64,000 nt of DNA. It comes from Lachnospiraceae bacterium. GTDB lineage: Bacteria; Bacillota; Clostridia; Lachnospirales; Lachnospiraceae. Below are positions 56,195 to 64,000 of the stretch, one piece after another. Position numbers and translations under genes: made by a program. The stretch covers positions 1 through 64,000 of the forward strand of contig JAILPS010000042.1 of the NCBI GenBank assembly GCA_024699325.1. Reading direction: 5' to 3'. Each line of letters begins with the position of its first letter. Positions within the stretch are counted from its first letter, which is position 1. The notes beneath the pieces are model-generated. The model saw only the letters and a program-made list of their open reading frames with translations, searched no databases and was not told the origin of the DNA.

Positions 56195-57301
56195 ATGTAC
56201 GAAAATGAAGTTCAGAAGGCGCAGGAGCGTTTAAATGCGGCTCTTACCCTTGCAAAGAAGCAGCCTGAGGAGGCTATCAACATGATCCTCGACATGGAGA
56301 AGTGGGTTGACGAGACACTTCCAAACGACTGCCCTGAGTATTTCGGCGTCGTTATCACATACAACGAGGTCATGGGCGACTTAAAGCAGCGCCAGAGAAA
56401 GCTTGTTGAGGCTGAGCCATATTATAAGAAGATGGCTAAGTACGCGCAGCAGCTTAACGAGCTCGACAAGGAGAAGTTTGATATCCGTCTGGCTCAGGCA
56501 TATATGAAGATCGCTTTCAACATCAGACTTAGCTTAGGCTTCCAGATGTTTAGAAACCAGCCTGTAGCTCTCACAGAGAAGACACAGATGCCTTACGAGG
56601 CTACAATCAACTTCTACAAGATGGCTATCACAGTTACTGATGCCAACGCCAAGAAGGGCAGCGGCAAGCATTTGGAGCTTCGCGCCAACTGCATCATCGG
56701 TCTTGCAATCATGAACGCAAGCATCGGCAACTACAAGGACGCAATCGCTATGTACGAGGATGCGATTAAGATCCAGAAGGCCATCTATCAGACACTTGAC
56801 AATAAGGAGTCAGGCGTTGCTCTTGGCAACTCCATGGCTACACTTGCAACGCTCTACACACTGTATAAGGATCCTGTGAAGGCCCAGGAGAGTTTGGAGG
56901 ATTCCATCTTCACTCTCAAGGAGCATGAGAATGAGGACCCTGTGAGAAGCGGTGTGCTGCTTGCGAGAAACTATATGAACCTTGCGGGAACCATGGTTGC
57001 CAACAAGGCTGACAAGGAAGATATCGACGACGCCTATGAGAAGGCTACGAAGAAGATCAGCATGGTTAACGCCATCGCCAAGAACGCTGCAGTGGCAGAC
57101 GAGGTTACCTGCTACATGTTGAGCGGTCAGTTCTATGTGATGACAGGCGACAGAGCCAAGGGTGAGCCACAGCTTCAGCATGCGCTGGATTTAGTGAACC
57201 CTATCCTTGAGGCACAGCCTGACAACCAGCAGATGAAGGTGTTAAAGACAAGACTTGAGATGCTGCTTAGAGGCGAGGCACCAGAGAAAACGGAGGCATA
57301 A
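56195..57301 (+). CDS. Tetratricopeptide-repeat protein of unknown role
   Basis: This 368-residue all-helical protein has TPR-like units, most clearly NCIIGLAIMNASIGNYKDAIAMYEDAIKI near residues 165-193, SMATLATLYTLYKDPVKAQESLEDS near 212-236 and MLSGQFYVMTGDRAKGEPQLQHAL near 305-328. There is no signal peptide or membrane segment, so it is cytoplasmic and probably binds proteins. The ATG at 56195 follows AAAGGAG; the longer frame from 56114 runs through the queH terminator. ackA begins 1 bp after its stop, so the two form an operon; a link to acetate metabolism is possible but unproven. Confidence 0.75.
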   Translation: MYENEVQKAQERLNAALTLAKKQPEEAINMILDMEKWVDETLPNDCPEYFGVVITYNEVMGDLKQRQRKLVEAEPYYKKMAKYAQQLNELDKEKFDIRLAQAYMKIAFNIRLSLGFQMFRNQPVALTEKTQMPYEATINFYKMAITVTDANAKKGSGKHLELRANCIIGLAIMNASIGNYKDAIAMYEDAIKIQKAIYQTLDNKESGVALGNSMATLATLYTLYKDPVKAQESLEDSIFTLKEHENEDPVRSGVLLARNYMNLAGTMVANKADKEDIDDAYEKATKKISMVNAIAKNAAVADEVTCYMLSGQFYVMTGDRAKGEPQLQHALDLVNPILEAQPDNQQMKVLKTRLEMLLRGEAPEKTEA

Positions 57302-57302
57302 T

Positions 57303-58493
57303 ATGAAGGTTTTAGTAATCAACTGCGGAAGCTCATCACTTAAGTATCAGCTTATCGATTCGCAGACAGAGCAGGTTCTTGCGAAGGGACTCTGCGAGAG
57401 AATTGGAATAGACGGAAGGCTTACACATAAGCCTACAGGCAAGGATAAGGTCGAGAAGGATTTAGCCATGCCTGACCACACAGCAGCAGTGGGCTTCGTG
57501 CTCGACGCACTCACAGATCCTGTATGCGGTGTTGTCGCATCTCTTAAGGAGATTGGCGCAGTCGGACACAGAATTGTGCACGGCGGCGAGAAGTTTAACA
57601 AGTCAGTTGTCATCACAGAGGATGTTATTAAGGATATTGAGAGCGTGTCAGGTCTGGCTCCTCTTCACAATCCGGCAAACCTCATAGGCATCAGAAGCTG
57701 CCAGAAGCTCATGCCAGGCGTTCCTATGGTTGCAGTGTTTGACACAGCATTTCATCAGACCATGCCCAAGCAGGCATATCTCTACGGAATTCCACACGAG
57801 TTCTACGAGAAGTACGGCATCCGCCGCTACGGCTTCCACGGCACCAGCCACAGCTATGTTTCACAGGTTGGAGCTCAGCTTGTAGGTAAGCCATATAACG
57901 AGGCTAAGATTATCGTCGCACACCTTGGAAACGGTTCTTCCATCTGTGCAGTTAAGAACGGTAAGTCAGTTGACACATCCATGGGACTCACACCACTTGA
58001 CGGTCTGCCTATGGGAACCAGAAGCGGAAGCCTCGATCCAACAATCATCTCATACATCGCCGAGAAGGAGCATGTATCCCTCGAGGAGGTTATGACCATT
58101 TTAAATAAGAAGTCAGGAATGGCCGGCATGAGCGGTGTCGGAAGCGACTTCAGAGATCTGGACGCTGCTGCCAGCGCAGGCAACACCCTCGCTGACGAGG
58201 CCCTGGAGGTATTCTCATACAATGTTGCGAAGTTTATCGGCGCATATCAGGTCGCAGTAGGCGGCGCTGATGCCATCTGCTTCACAGCCGGCGTTGGAGA
58301 GAACGACGTTAAGGTGAGAGCAAGAATTTGCAAATACTTAGAGGGTATCGGCGTTAAGATTGACTACGATGTCAATGCTGTGACAAGAGGTACACAGACC
58401 AAGATAAGTACGGATGATTCCATATGTGCGGTATGGGTTGTTCCTACTAACGAGGAGCTTGCAATAGCAAGAGAGACAGTCGCTCTGGTGTAA
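57303..58493 (+). CDS. ackA: Acetate kinase
   Basis: Acetate kinase makes ATP from acetyl phosphate, the main energy step of fermentation to acetate. The 396 residues carry NCGSSSLKYQLID at the start, GHRIVHGGE near residue 80, FDTAFHQTMP, RRYGFHGTSHSYVS, AHLGNGSSICAV near 200, MGLTPLDGLPMGTRSG and FTAGVGENDVKVR. CGGAGG lies before the ATG at 57303. The usual partner pta is not adjacent; a TPR gene lies upstream instead. Confidence 0.96.
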   Translation: MKVLVINCGSSSLKYQLIDSQTEQVLAKGLCERIGIDGRLTHKPTGKDKVEKDLAMPDHTAAVGFVLDALTDPVCGVVASLKEIGAVGHRIVHGGEKFNKSVVITEDVIKDIESVSGLAPLHNPANLIGIRSCQKLMPGVPMVAVFDTAFHQTMPKQAYLYGIPHEFYEKYGIRRYGFHGTSHSYVSQVGAQLVGKPYNEAKIIVAHLGNGSSICAVKNGKSVDTSMGLTPLDGLPMGTRSGSLDPTIISYIAEKEHVSLEEVMTILNKKSGMAGMSGVGSDFRDLDAAASAGNTLADEALEVFSYNVAKFIGAYQVAVGGADAICFTAGVGENDVKVRARICKYLEGIGVKIDYDVNAVTRGTQTKISTDDSICAVWVVPTNEELAIARETVALV

Positions 58494-58506
58494 TTTGTGC
58501 GCTTAC

Positions 58507-58541
58507 AGGGGAGAGTGAATATTTCACCCTCCCCTTTTTTT
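58507..58541 (+). terminator. ackA terminator
   Basis: A 13-bp stem with one mismatch (58507-58519 with 58523-58535) is followed by T7. Confidence 0.85.
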
Positions 58542-58661
58542 AAATGTGTCTACATTTCGCAGTTTTTACAATCTTTTTACACGGATTATTCACAATTTAA
58601 AACTATAGTTGCATCATCAGAACAGCAATTAAGAATTCTGTGCGAGGAAGGAGGAAAGATT

Positions 58662-59510
58662 ATGGCAAAGAAGGGTGTTTTAATAGAGAGCTTCGAGAGA
58701 AGAGAGATGAAGTTCATCCTTAATAAGGAACAGTTTGAAGGAATATTAGACAGTCTCTTAAACTATATGGAAATAGATGATTACAGTGCGCAGACAGGTT
58801 ACTATCCTATCAGCAACATCTATTACGATACTCCCAATGATCAGCTTATAAGAACTTCCATCAAGAAGCCTCCGTACAAGGAGAAGCTCAGGATGAGAAG
58901 CTATGGAACTCCTAAGAACATGGACACCATGGTTTTCGTGGAGATCAAGAAGAAGTATAAGAATATTGTTGGCAAGAGAAGAATCATGCTTCCTCTCAGA
59001 TACGCATACGATTATCTGGAGACAGGTTATCTTCCAACCACTTTGACACTAAACGATCAGATTGTCAGAGAGCTCGACTACTTCAGGACAAGATACGAGC
59101 TTCTGCCCAAGGTTTATCTGTCATACGACAGGAAGGCGCTTGCAGGTATCGAGGACCCTAACTTCAGAGTGACATTTGACAAGAATATCACTGTGAGACG
59201 TGAGGATGTGAGACTTGAGAGCGGCAGCTACGGAAGACAGCTTCTTCCGGAGGATACCTGGATTATGGAAATCAAGGTTGCTGATGCCATGCCACTGTGG
59301 TGTGTGAGAATCTTATCAGAATTTCACGCTTACAAGGGCAGCTTCTCAAAATATGGTACAGAGTATCTGCAGTATGTTCAGGAAGAGATCAACAAGACGA
59401 AGCACATTGTAGACAAGAACGGCACAATACTTGATCATTTTGACGTTGTTCCGGAACAGACAGAGGATAAGAAAATAATTGCTCTTAAGAAAGTGAAGGA
59501 GGTAGGTTAA
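58662..59510 (+). CDS. VTC-domain polyphosphate-polymerase-type protein
   Basis: This 282-residue soluble protein is of the VTC family, whose yeast member Vtc4 makes polyphosphate from ATP inside a beta-barrel tunnel. The tunnel residues are easy to see: ERREMKFIL (11-19), NIYYDTPND, KLRMRSYG, VFVEIKKKY, VGKRRIM, YLSYDRKAL, RVTFDKNI, WIMEIKV and FSKYGTEY. There is no membrane segment. GGAGG precedes the ATG at 58662; the longer frame runs into the ackA terminator. DUF4956 follows 1 bp later. Polyphosphate synthesis is inferred from the fold; bacterial members are little studied and could use other substrates. Confidence 0.85.
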   Translation: MAKKGVLIESFERREMKFILNKEQFEGILDSLLNYMEIDDYSAQTGYYPISNIYYDTPNDQLIRTSIKKPPYKEKLRMRSYGTPKNMDTMVFVEIKKKYKNIVGKRRIMLPLRYAYDYLETGYLPTTLTLNDQIVRELDYFRTRYELLPKVYLSYDRKALAGIEDPNFRVTFDKNITVRREDVRLESGSYGRQLLPEDTWIMEIKVADAMPLWCVRILSEFHAYKGSFSKYGTEYLQYVQEEINKTKHIVDKNGTILDHFDVVPEQTEDKKIIALKKVKEVG

Positions 59511-59511
59511 C

Positions 59512-60228
59512 ATGACAAGCATAATAACACAGTTAACAGACGTTTTAGCTACAACAACAACCACATCGACATCAACTCTTACAGGAAGCACATCTGAGAT
59601 CATCATCAGAATGGTTTTAAGCATCGTGCTCGGCGTGTGCATAAGCATTGCCTATATTATCTGTAACAAGAGAACATATTCTAAGAATATGGCAGTGAGC
59701 TTAGTTATTCTTCCGGCCATGGTTTCAGCCATCATCTGGCTCATCGGAAGCAACATCACAACAGCCATCAGCTTAGGCGGTGTGTTCACATTAGTTCGTT
59801 TCAGAAGTGTTCCGGGCGACTCTAAGGACATCACCAACGTGCTCGCAACCATGACAGCAGGTCTTGCAATCGGTCTTGGTTACTACGAGGCAGCAGTTAT
59901 CATCACAGTAGTTGCAATCGTTATCTATGTAGTTCTCACACTTGTGCCATTTGCAAGCCGCGACGAGCAGCAGTTAAACATCACAATCCCTGAGAACTTA
60001 AACTACAACGAGATCTTTGACGATGTTTTGAAGAAGTACACATCATCATACAGCCTGGACGTCATCAAGACTTCAAGAATGGGCACCATGTTTGATCTGT
60101 CATACAAGGTAGTCATCAAGAACGGCGCTGATACCAAGGCCATGATCGACGAGCTTCGCGTTAAGAACGGCAATCTCGACATCGTTTTAAATAGAGTTCC
60201 TAAGGAATTAGGACCTAAGGTTTTATAA
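59512..60228 (+). CDS. DUF4956 membrane protein, partner of the VTC protein
   Basis: This 238-residue protein has four hydrophobic segments between residues 26 and 145. The conserved cytoplasmic loop is FTLVRFRSVPGDSKDITNVLATMTAGLAIGLGYYE, and a soluble C-terminal domain of about 85 residues follows. DUF4956 genes are regularly found next to VTC-domain and CotH genes; the function is unknown. It starts one base after the VTC stop with AGGAGG inside the end of that gene, so the two are cotranslated. The pair may be a membrane complex that exports or sheathes an anionic polymer; that is inference. Confidence 0.85.
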   Translation: MTSIITQLTDVLATTTTTSTSTLTGSTSEIIIRMVLSIVLGVCISIAYIICNKRTYSKNMAVSLVILPAMVSAIIWLIGSNITTAISLGGVFTLVRFRSVPGDSKDITNVLATMTAGLAIGLGYYEAAVIITVVAIVIYVVLTLVPFASRDEQQLNITIPENLNYNEIFDDVLKKYTSSYSLDVIKTSRMGTMFDLSYKVVIKNGADTKAMIDELRVKNGNLDIVLNRVPKELGPKVL

Positions 60229-60238
60229 TTAGCTTATC

Positions 60239-60263
60239 AGGGGAGTGCCAAGGGCGCTCCCCT
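60239..60263 (+). terminator. Hairpin after the DUF4956 gene, weak terminator
   Basis: An 11-bp stem with one G-T pair (60239-60249 with 60253-60263) lies just after the stop codon. No T-run follows, so it may be an mRNA 3' end stabiliser. Confidence 0.5.
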
Positions 60264-60288
60264 TAGTGTTACACAGAGCAAAAAAAAC

Positions 60289-60317
60289 TTGTAATATGGC
60301 GACTTATTTGCTATAAT
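60289..60317 (+). promoter_or_regulatory. Promoter of the 6S RNA gene
   Basis: TTGTAA (60289-60294) and TATAAT (60312-60317) are 17 bp apart. Transcription would start about 60324-60326, at the base of the RNA stem. Confidence 0.75.
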
Positions 60318-60324
60318 AAATTCA

Positions 60325-60568
60325 TCGAAAGACACCTGGGGTGTTCGAGATCCTGTATATTTTTGAACCTACATTATGACACAAGGGACTCCTATTATTT
60401 GTATGTGGATGTCAGGCCTCTTTTATGCCGCTGTTTACAGCCGCCGGTGGAAGACTGAAGCATATATGCGGTAACCCACCTAGCTTAGCTAGGAGTCAAG
60501 AGTACAGGTAACGGCACTCTGGGACTTTCTGCGTATCAAGGATGATCGGGCTTAGGCTCGATTTTTTT
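60325..60568 (+). ncRNA. ssrS: 6S RNA
   Basis: 6S RNA mimics an open promoter and binds sigma-A RNA polymerase. The 413-base gap between the DUF4956 gene and icd holds it. The closing stem pairs GAAAG (60327-60331) with CTTTC (60525-60529), and CCTGGGGTG pairs fully, counting G-U, with CACTCTGGG. The pattern TGTTCG after the 5' strand and GGCACTCTGGG at the 3' strand matches the GAUGUUCG...GGCAUCUCGGAG ends of E. coli 6S. The body would be about 205 nt (60326-60531), and a terminator (60545-60568) gives the longer precursor. Promoter and terminator are both seen. It lies in front of icd in the same direction. Confidence 0.85.
60545..60568 (+). terminator. Terminator of the 6S RNA
   Basis: A 7-bp stem with one G-U pair (60545-60551 with 60556-60562) is followed by T7. 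Confidence 0.8.
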
Positions 60569-60641
60569 GCTTTTATAGGCTTGAATAAATCAGATGTTGC
60601 CTATATAATAGATGCGATTAAGCGATAAAGGAGATTACACC

Positions 60642-61853
60642 ATGAGCAAAATTCAGATGACTACACCACTTGTCGAGATGGACGGCGACGAGATGACCAG
60701 AATCCTGTGGAAGATGATTAAGGATGACTTAATTCTTCCATTTGTGGATCTTAAGAGCGAATACTATGACTTGGGTCTGGTTCACAGAGATGAGACCGGC
60801 GACCAGGTTACATTTGACTCTGCCAATGCTGCACTTAAGTACGGCGTCGCTGTAAAGTGCGCAACCATCACACCTAACGCGGCGAGAGTGAAGGAATACA
60901 ACCTTAAGGAGATGTACAAGAGCCCTAACGGAACCATCCGTGCAATCATGGACGGTACAGTTTTCAGAGCGCCAATCATCGTTAAGGGCGTTGAGCCATA
61001 TGTCAAGACATGGAAGAAGCCTATCACGATTGCCAGACATGCTTATGGCGATGTATATAAGGCCAGCGAGATGAAGATTCCGGGACCTGGCAAGGTGGAG
61101 CTTGTCTACACCGCAGAGGACGGAACTGAGACACGCGAGTTAGTACACAACTACAAGTCAGCTGGTATCGCACAGGGTATGCACAACCTCGTGCCTTCAA
61201 TCGAGAGCTTTGCAAGAAGCTGTTTCAATTACGCTCTTGACACCAAGCAGGATCTGTGGTTTGCAACCAAGGACACCATATCCAAGAAGTATGATCACAC
61301 ATTTAAGGATATCTTCCAGGAGATGTTTGACAAGGAATACAAGGAGAAGTTCGCCGCTGCAGGCATCGAGTACTTCTACACACTTATCGACGACGCTGTT
61401 GCCCGTGTGATTAAGAGCGAGGGCGGCTACATCTGGGCATGCAAGAACTATGACGGTGATGTCATGAGCGACATGGTTGCCACAGCATTTGGCTCACTTG
61501 CCATGATGACATCTGTTCTTGTGACACCTGACGGCAAGTACGAATATGAGGCTGCACACGGCACTGTTCAGAGACACTACTACAAGCACCTCAAGGGCGA
61601 GGAGACATCAACCAACTCTGTTGCGACAATATTTGCATGGAGCGGCGCTTTCAGAAAGCGCGGTGAGCTCGACAACCTTCCTGAGCTTGTGAACTACGCA
61701 GACTGTTTAGAGCAGGCTACAATCGAGACCATCGAGAGTGGCTACATGACGAAGGACTTAGCTCTTGTCTCAACACTGCCTGACATTCATCCTCTGAGCT
61801 CTGAGGATTTCATCAAGGCTATCGCTAAGCGCTTAGCAGCCAAGCTTGCATAA
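60642..61853 (+). CDS. icd: NADP-dependent isocitrate dehydrogenase (eukaryote-like type)
   Basis: This enzyme oxidises isocitrate to 2-oxoglutarate. The 403 residues are of the dimeric type shared by eukaryotic IDH1/2 and some bacteria, not the E. coli type. Markers are [12 protein letters not shown] near residue 12, [33 protein letters not shown] and [12 protein letters not shown]. The NADP region reads [37 protein letters not shown] precedes the ATG at 60642; the longer frame from 60612 contains this site. Such anaerobes use it for glutamate synthesis in an incomplete TCA cycle; citrate synthase and aconitase are not adjacent. Confidence 0.94.
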   Translation: MSKIQMTTPLVEMDGDEMTRILWKMIKDDLILPFVDLKSEYYDLGLVHRDETGDQVTFDSANAALKYGVAVKCATITPNAARVKEYNLKEMYKSPNGTIRAIMDGTVFRAPIIVKGVEPYVKTWKKPITIARHAYGDVYKASEMKIPGPGKVELVYTAEDGTETRELVHNYKSAGIAQGMHNLVPSIESFARSCFNYALDTKQDLWFATKDTISKKYDHTFKDIFQEMFDKEYKEKFAAAGIEYFYTLIDDAVARVIKSEGGYIWACKNYDGDVMSDMVATAFGSLAMMTSVLVTPDGKYEYEAAHGTVQRHYYKHLKGEETSTNSVATIFAWSGAFRKRGELDNLPELVNYADCLEQATIETIESGYMTKDLALVSTLPDIHPLSSEDFIKAIAKRLAAKLA

Positions 61854-61868
61854 TCACAACACCACCAG

Positions 61869-61896
61869 CCGCCTAAGCCAAGCTTAGGCGGTTTTT
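61869..61896 (+). terminator. icd terminator
   Basis: A 10-bp stem (61869-61878 with 61882-61891) is followed by T5. Confidence 0.88.
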
Positions 61897-61918
61897 GATT
61901 GTTTGAAAGGGACACGGA

Positions 61919-64000
61919 ATGATCAGATACGCCAACCAAATATTTAGGATTTCCGTGCGACAGCTTGTGGAGTTTGTGTTGTCAAGCGGGGATCTGGACA
62001 ACAGAAGGGGGACCAGGAGAGAGCAGGCCATGCTCGAGGGAACCCGCATACATAAAAAGATTCAGCAGGAGATGGGAAGCGACTACCGCCCTGAGGTGGC
62101 GATGAAGCTTGACATCCCTGTACATGTGTTTAACGGTGAGGAGCCTGACTATGTCATAGCGCTTGAGGGAAGGGCGGACGGCCTGATGGAGTGCGGCGAC
62201 GGGAAACTCCTGGTGGACGAAATCAAGGGCATGTACGTGGATGTGGATAAGCTTAAGGAGCCCATAGAGGTTCACGAGGCGCAGGCCAAATGCTACGGCT
62301 ACATCCAGACCTTAGAGGACAAGAGGGATGTGTGCATCCAGCTGACCTATGTGGATATGGACACGGAGAAGGTCAGAAGATTTAAAAACATTTACAGCCA
62401 CGAGGAGCTTAGTGTGTGGTTTGAGGGTGTTTTAGAGGAGTATAAGAAGTGGACCACATTTTACTTCCTGCACAGGGGCGCCAGAAACAAAACCGCCATG
62501 CAGCTGGAGTTTCCGTACCCCTACAGGGAGGGGCAGAAGGATCTGGTTGCGGCCGCCTACAGGACTCTTAAGCAGGAGAAAACCCTGTTTATTCAGGCGT
62601 CCACGGGCATCGGCAAAACCCTCTCCACGCTGTTTCCGGCCATCAGAGTCATGGGCGAGGAGAGGGCTGAGAAGGTGTTCTATCTGACGGCTAAGACCAT
62701 AACCAGGTCGGTGGCCAAGGAGGCCGTGGGGATACTCTCTGACAGCGGTCTTGCGGTCTCGTCAATGGAGATTACCGCCAAGGAAAAACTGTGTTTTATG
62801 GACGAGATGGACTGTAATCCTGAGAGCTGCCCGTATGCCAAGGGGCATATGGACAGGGTGAACGCTGCGGTCTACGAGCTAATCACCACAAAGGAGAAGA
62901 TAAGCAGGGAGGATATTTTGGAGGTGGCTAGGCGCCACGAGGTCTGTCCATTTGAGATGAGCTTAGATGTGAGCTACTGGGTCGACGTGGTCATCTGCGA
63001 CTACAACTATGTGTTTGATCCAAATGTCAGACTGCAGAGATTCTTCAGCGAGGGCGCGAAGTCCGATGCCATATTTCTGGTGGACGAGGCCCATAACCTG
63101 GTGGAGCGCGCCCGCGAGATGATAAGCGCCACCGTTAAGAAGGAGGATTTCCTAAGCGTCAAGAAGACAGTGGGGGATGTGTACAGGCCCATGGCCACCA
63201 GGCTTGAGAGCTGCAACAGGGAAATGCTTAAGCTTAAGAGGAGGTGCGACGGCTTCACGGTGTTTACTGAGGCTGACATATCGCCCCTTACGGCAAGTCT
63301 TGAGAGGCTCTATGAGGAGTATGCAAGGTTTGCAGAGCGCTTTCCCCACTTCTACAACAAGGAGTTTTCGGCGCTGTTTTTTGCGGTGAGGGACTACATA
63401 CTAGTGGCCGAGGATCTAAGCTGCTATAAGATTTACGGGCAGTTTCTGGGAGACGGAAGCTTCATCGTGAAGCTCTTAAATGTGGACCCTTCCAGGCATC
63501 TGGAAAAATGCATCGACATGGGAAGGGGAAGCGTGTTTTTCTCCGCAACCCTCCTGCCGATTAATTATTATAAGAGGCTTCTGGGCGGCAAGACGGACGA
63601 CTATGCCATATATGCCAAGAGCCCGTTTGATGTGAGAAGGCGCCTGATTATCGTGGGGTCTGACATAAGCACGAAATACACGAGAAGGACTGAGGACGAA
63701 TTCAGAAAAGCCGCAGCTTATATAAGAGAGATTGTGGGCGCAAGGCGCGGCAACTACATAGTGTTCTGCCCATCCTACGCATACATGGACAGGGTTTTTA
63801 ATGCATTTAATGATGAAAAATTTAGAATTCTTAAACAGAGCTCGGCCATGAGCGAGGCGGACAGGGAGGAGTTTTTGGATAACTTCAGCGAGGAGGGGGA
63901 AGAGAGCCTTGTGGGCCTGTGCGTCATGGGAGGGATATTTTCTGAAGGGATTGATCTTCGCGGCGAGAGGCTTATAGGCGTCATAATTCTTGGCACAGGG
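61919..64000 (+). CDS. PD-(D/E)XK nuclease - XPD/DinG-type helicase fusion, 3' end outside window
   Basis: The frame is open from the ATG at 61919 to the window edge, 694 codons. The first ~190 residues look like a RecB/Cas4-type nuclease: D87 (GRADG), D100-E101-x-K103 (DEIKG) and a Q122-x-x-x-Y126 motif. The helicase then shows Walker A ASTGIGKT near residue 227 and four Cys at 292, 299, 304 and 343, as in the XPD iron-sulfur domain. The DEAH box (VDEAHN) is near 389, with GRGSVFFSATLLP, and MGGIFSEGIDLRGERLIG at the end of the visible part. GAAAGGG lies before the ATG. A DNA repair or branched-DNA role is likely by family; DinG in some Firmicutes carries an exonuclease, but of a different fold. 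Confidence 0.85.
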   Translation, partial: MIRYANQIFRISVRQLVEFVLSSGDLDNRRGTRREQAMLEGTRIHKKIQQEMGSDYRPEVAMKLDIPVHVFNGEEPDYVIALEGRADGLMECGDGKLLVDEIKGMYVDVDKLKEPIEVHEAQAKCYGYIQTLEDKRDVCIQLTYVDMDTEKVRRFKNIYSHEELSVWFEGVLEEYKKWTTFYFLHRGARNKTAMQLEFPYPYREGQKDLVAAAYRTLKQEKTLFIQASTGIGKTLSTLFPAIRVMGEERAEKVFYLTAKTITRSVAKEAVGILSDSGLAVSSMEITAKEKLCFMDEMDCNPESCPYAKGHMDRVNAAVYELITTKEKISREDILEVARRHEVCPFEMSLDVSYWVDVVICDYNYVFDPNVRLQRFFSEGAKSDAIFLVDEAHNLVERAREMISATVKKEDFLSVKKTVGDVYRPMATRLESCNREMLKLKRRCDGFTVFTEADISPLTASLERLYEEYARFAERFPHFYNKEFSALFFAVRDYILVAEDLSCYKIYGQFLGDGSFIVKLLNVDPSRHLEKCIDMGRGSVFFSATLLPINYYKRLLGGKTDDYAIYAKSPFDVRRRLIIVGSDISTKYTRRTEDEFRKAAAYIREIVGARRGNYIVFCPSYAYMDRVFNAFNDEKFRILKQSSAMSEADREEFLDNFSEEGEESLVGLCVMGGIFSEGIDLRGERLIGVIILGTG

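Noticed and set aside
58497..58661. 55-residue N-terminal extension of the VTC protein
   Set aside because: It overlaps the ackA terminator, and the ATG at 58662 has a good GGAGG at the right distance.

Overview
The window reads as chromosomal core of a Gram-positive anaerobe of the Clostridia, most like the Lachnospiraceae. The reasons are a dcw cluster without ftsA, a TTG-started FtsZ ending in a short Arg-Ile-Pro-Ser-Phe-Leu tail, a class B type sortase with CnaB surface proteins, a membrane-anchored GH9 cellulase, CotH-family proteins, acetate kinase, and strong AGGAGG-type ribosome binding sites. No sporulation genes follow ftsZ. The species cannot be named from the sequence alone. I see no IS element, prophage, CRISPR array, tRNA or rRNA gene.

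Layout: 1-4000 holds metabolic genes (3' part of lysA, a ferredoxin-like aldo/keto reductase, an ABC ATPase without its permease, ilvE). 4078-8378 is a likely operon of a CotH lipoprotein, an SGNH carbohydrate acetylesterase and lgt. 8491-18546 is the division and cell-wall cluster mraZ-rsmH-ftsL-pbp-mraY-murD-ftsW-ftsQ, then ftsZ on its own promoter. murE, murF, murG and ftsA are absent. A convergent minus-strand class A PBP and a YigZ-family gene follow. 22212-29079 has typA, an HprK-like kinase-fold protein, a DUF885 lipoprotein and a Na/phosphate cotransporter with PhoU-like tail. The last two are separated by a duplicated hairpin repeat.

29233-43013 is the most distinctive stretch. It contains a CAP-domain protein with a PETT repeat stalk, a 1594-residue NlpC/P60-CnaB surface protein translationally coupled to its sortase, two unknown membrane proteins, an M29 aminopeptidase, a membrane-tethered GH9-CBM3 cellulase and a SUV3-like helicase. 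43118-45277 is a second CotH protein, and 45332-49600 (minus) a giant BadF/HgdB-type activase-dehydratase fusion. 49831-58493 is housekeeping: gltX, a UvrD-like helicase, prepilin peptidase, rpoD, queH, a TPR protein and ackA.

58662-60228 is a VTC polyphosphate-polymerase-type protein with DUF4956. These two families are commonly found beside CotH genes, and two CotH genes lie elsewhere in this window. A well-supported 6S RNA gene with promoter and terminator fills the 60.3-60.6 kb gap before icd. The window ends inside a PD-(D/E)XK nuclease fused to an XPD/DinG-type iron-sulfur helicase.

All calls come from reading motifs by eye. No database search was run.
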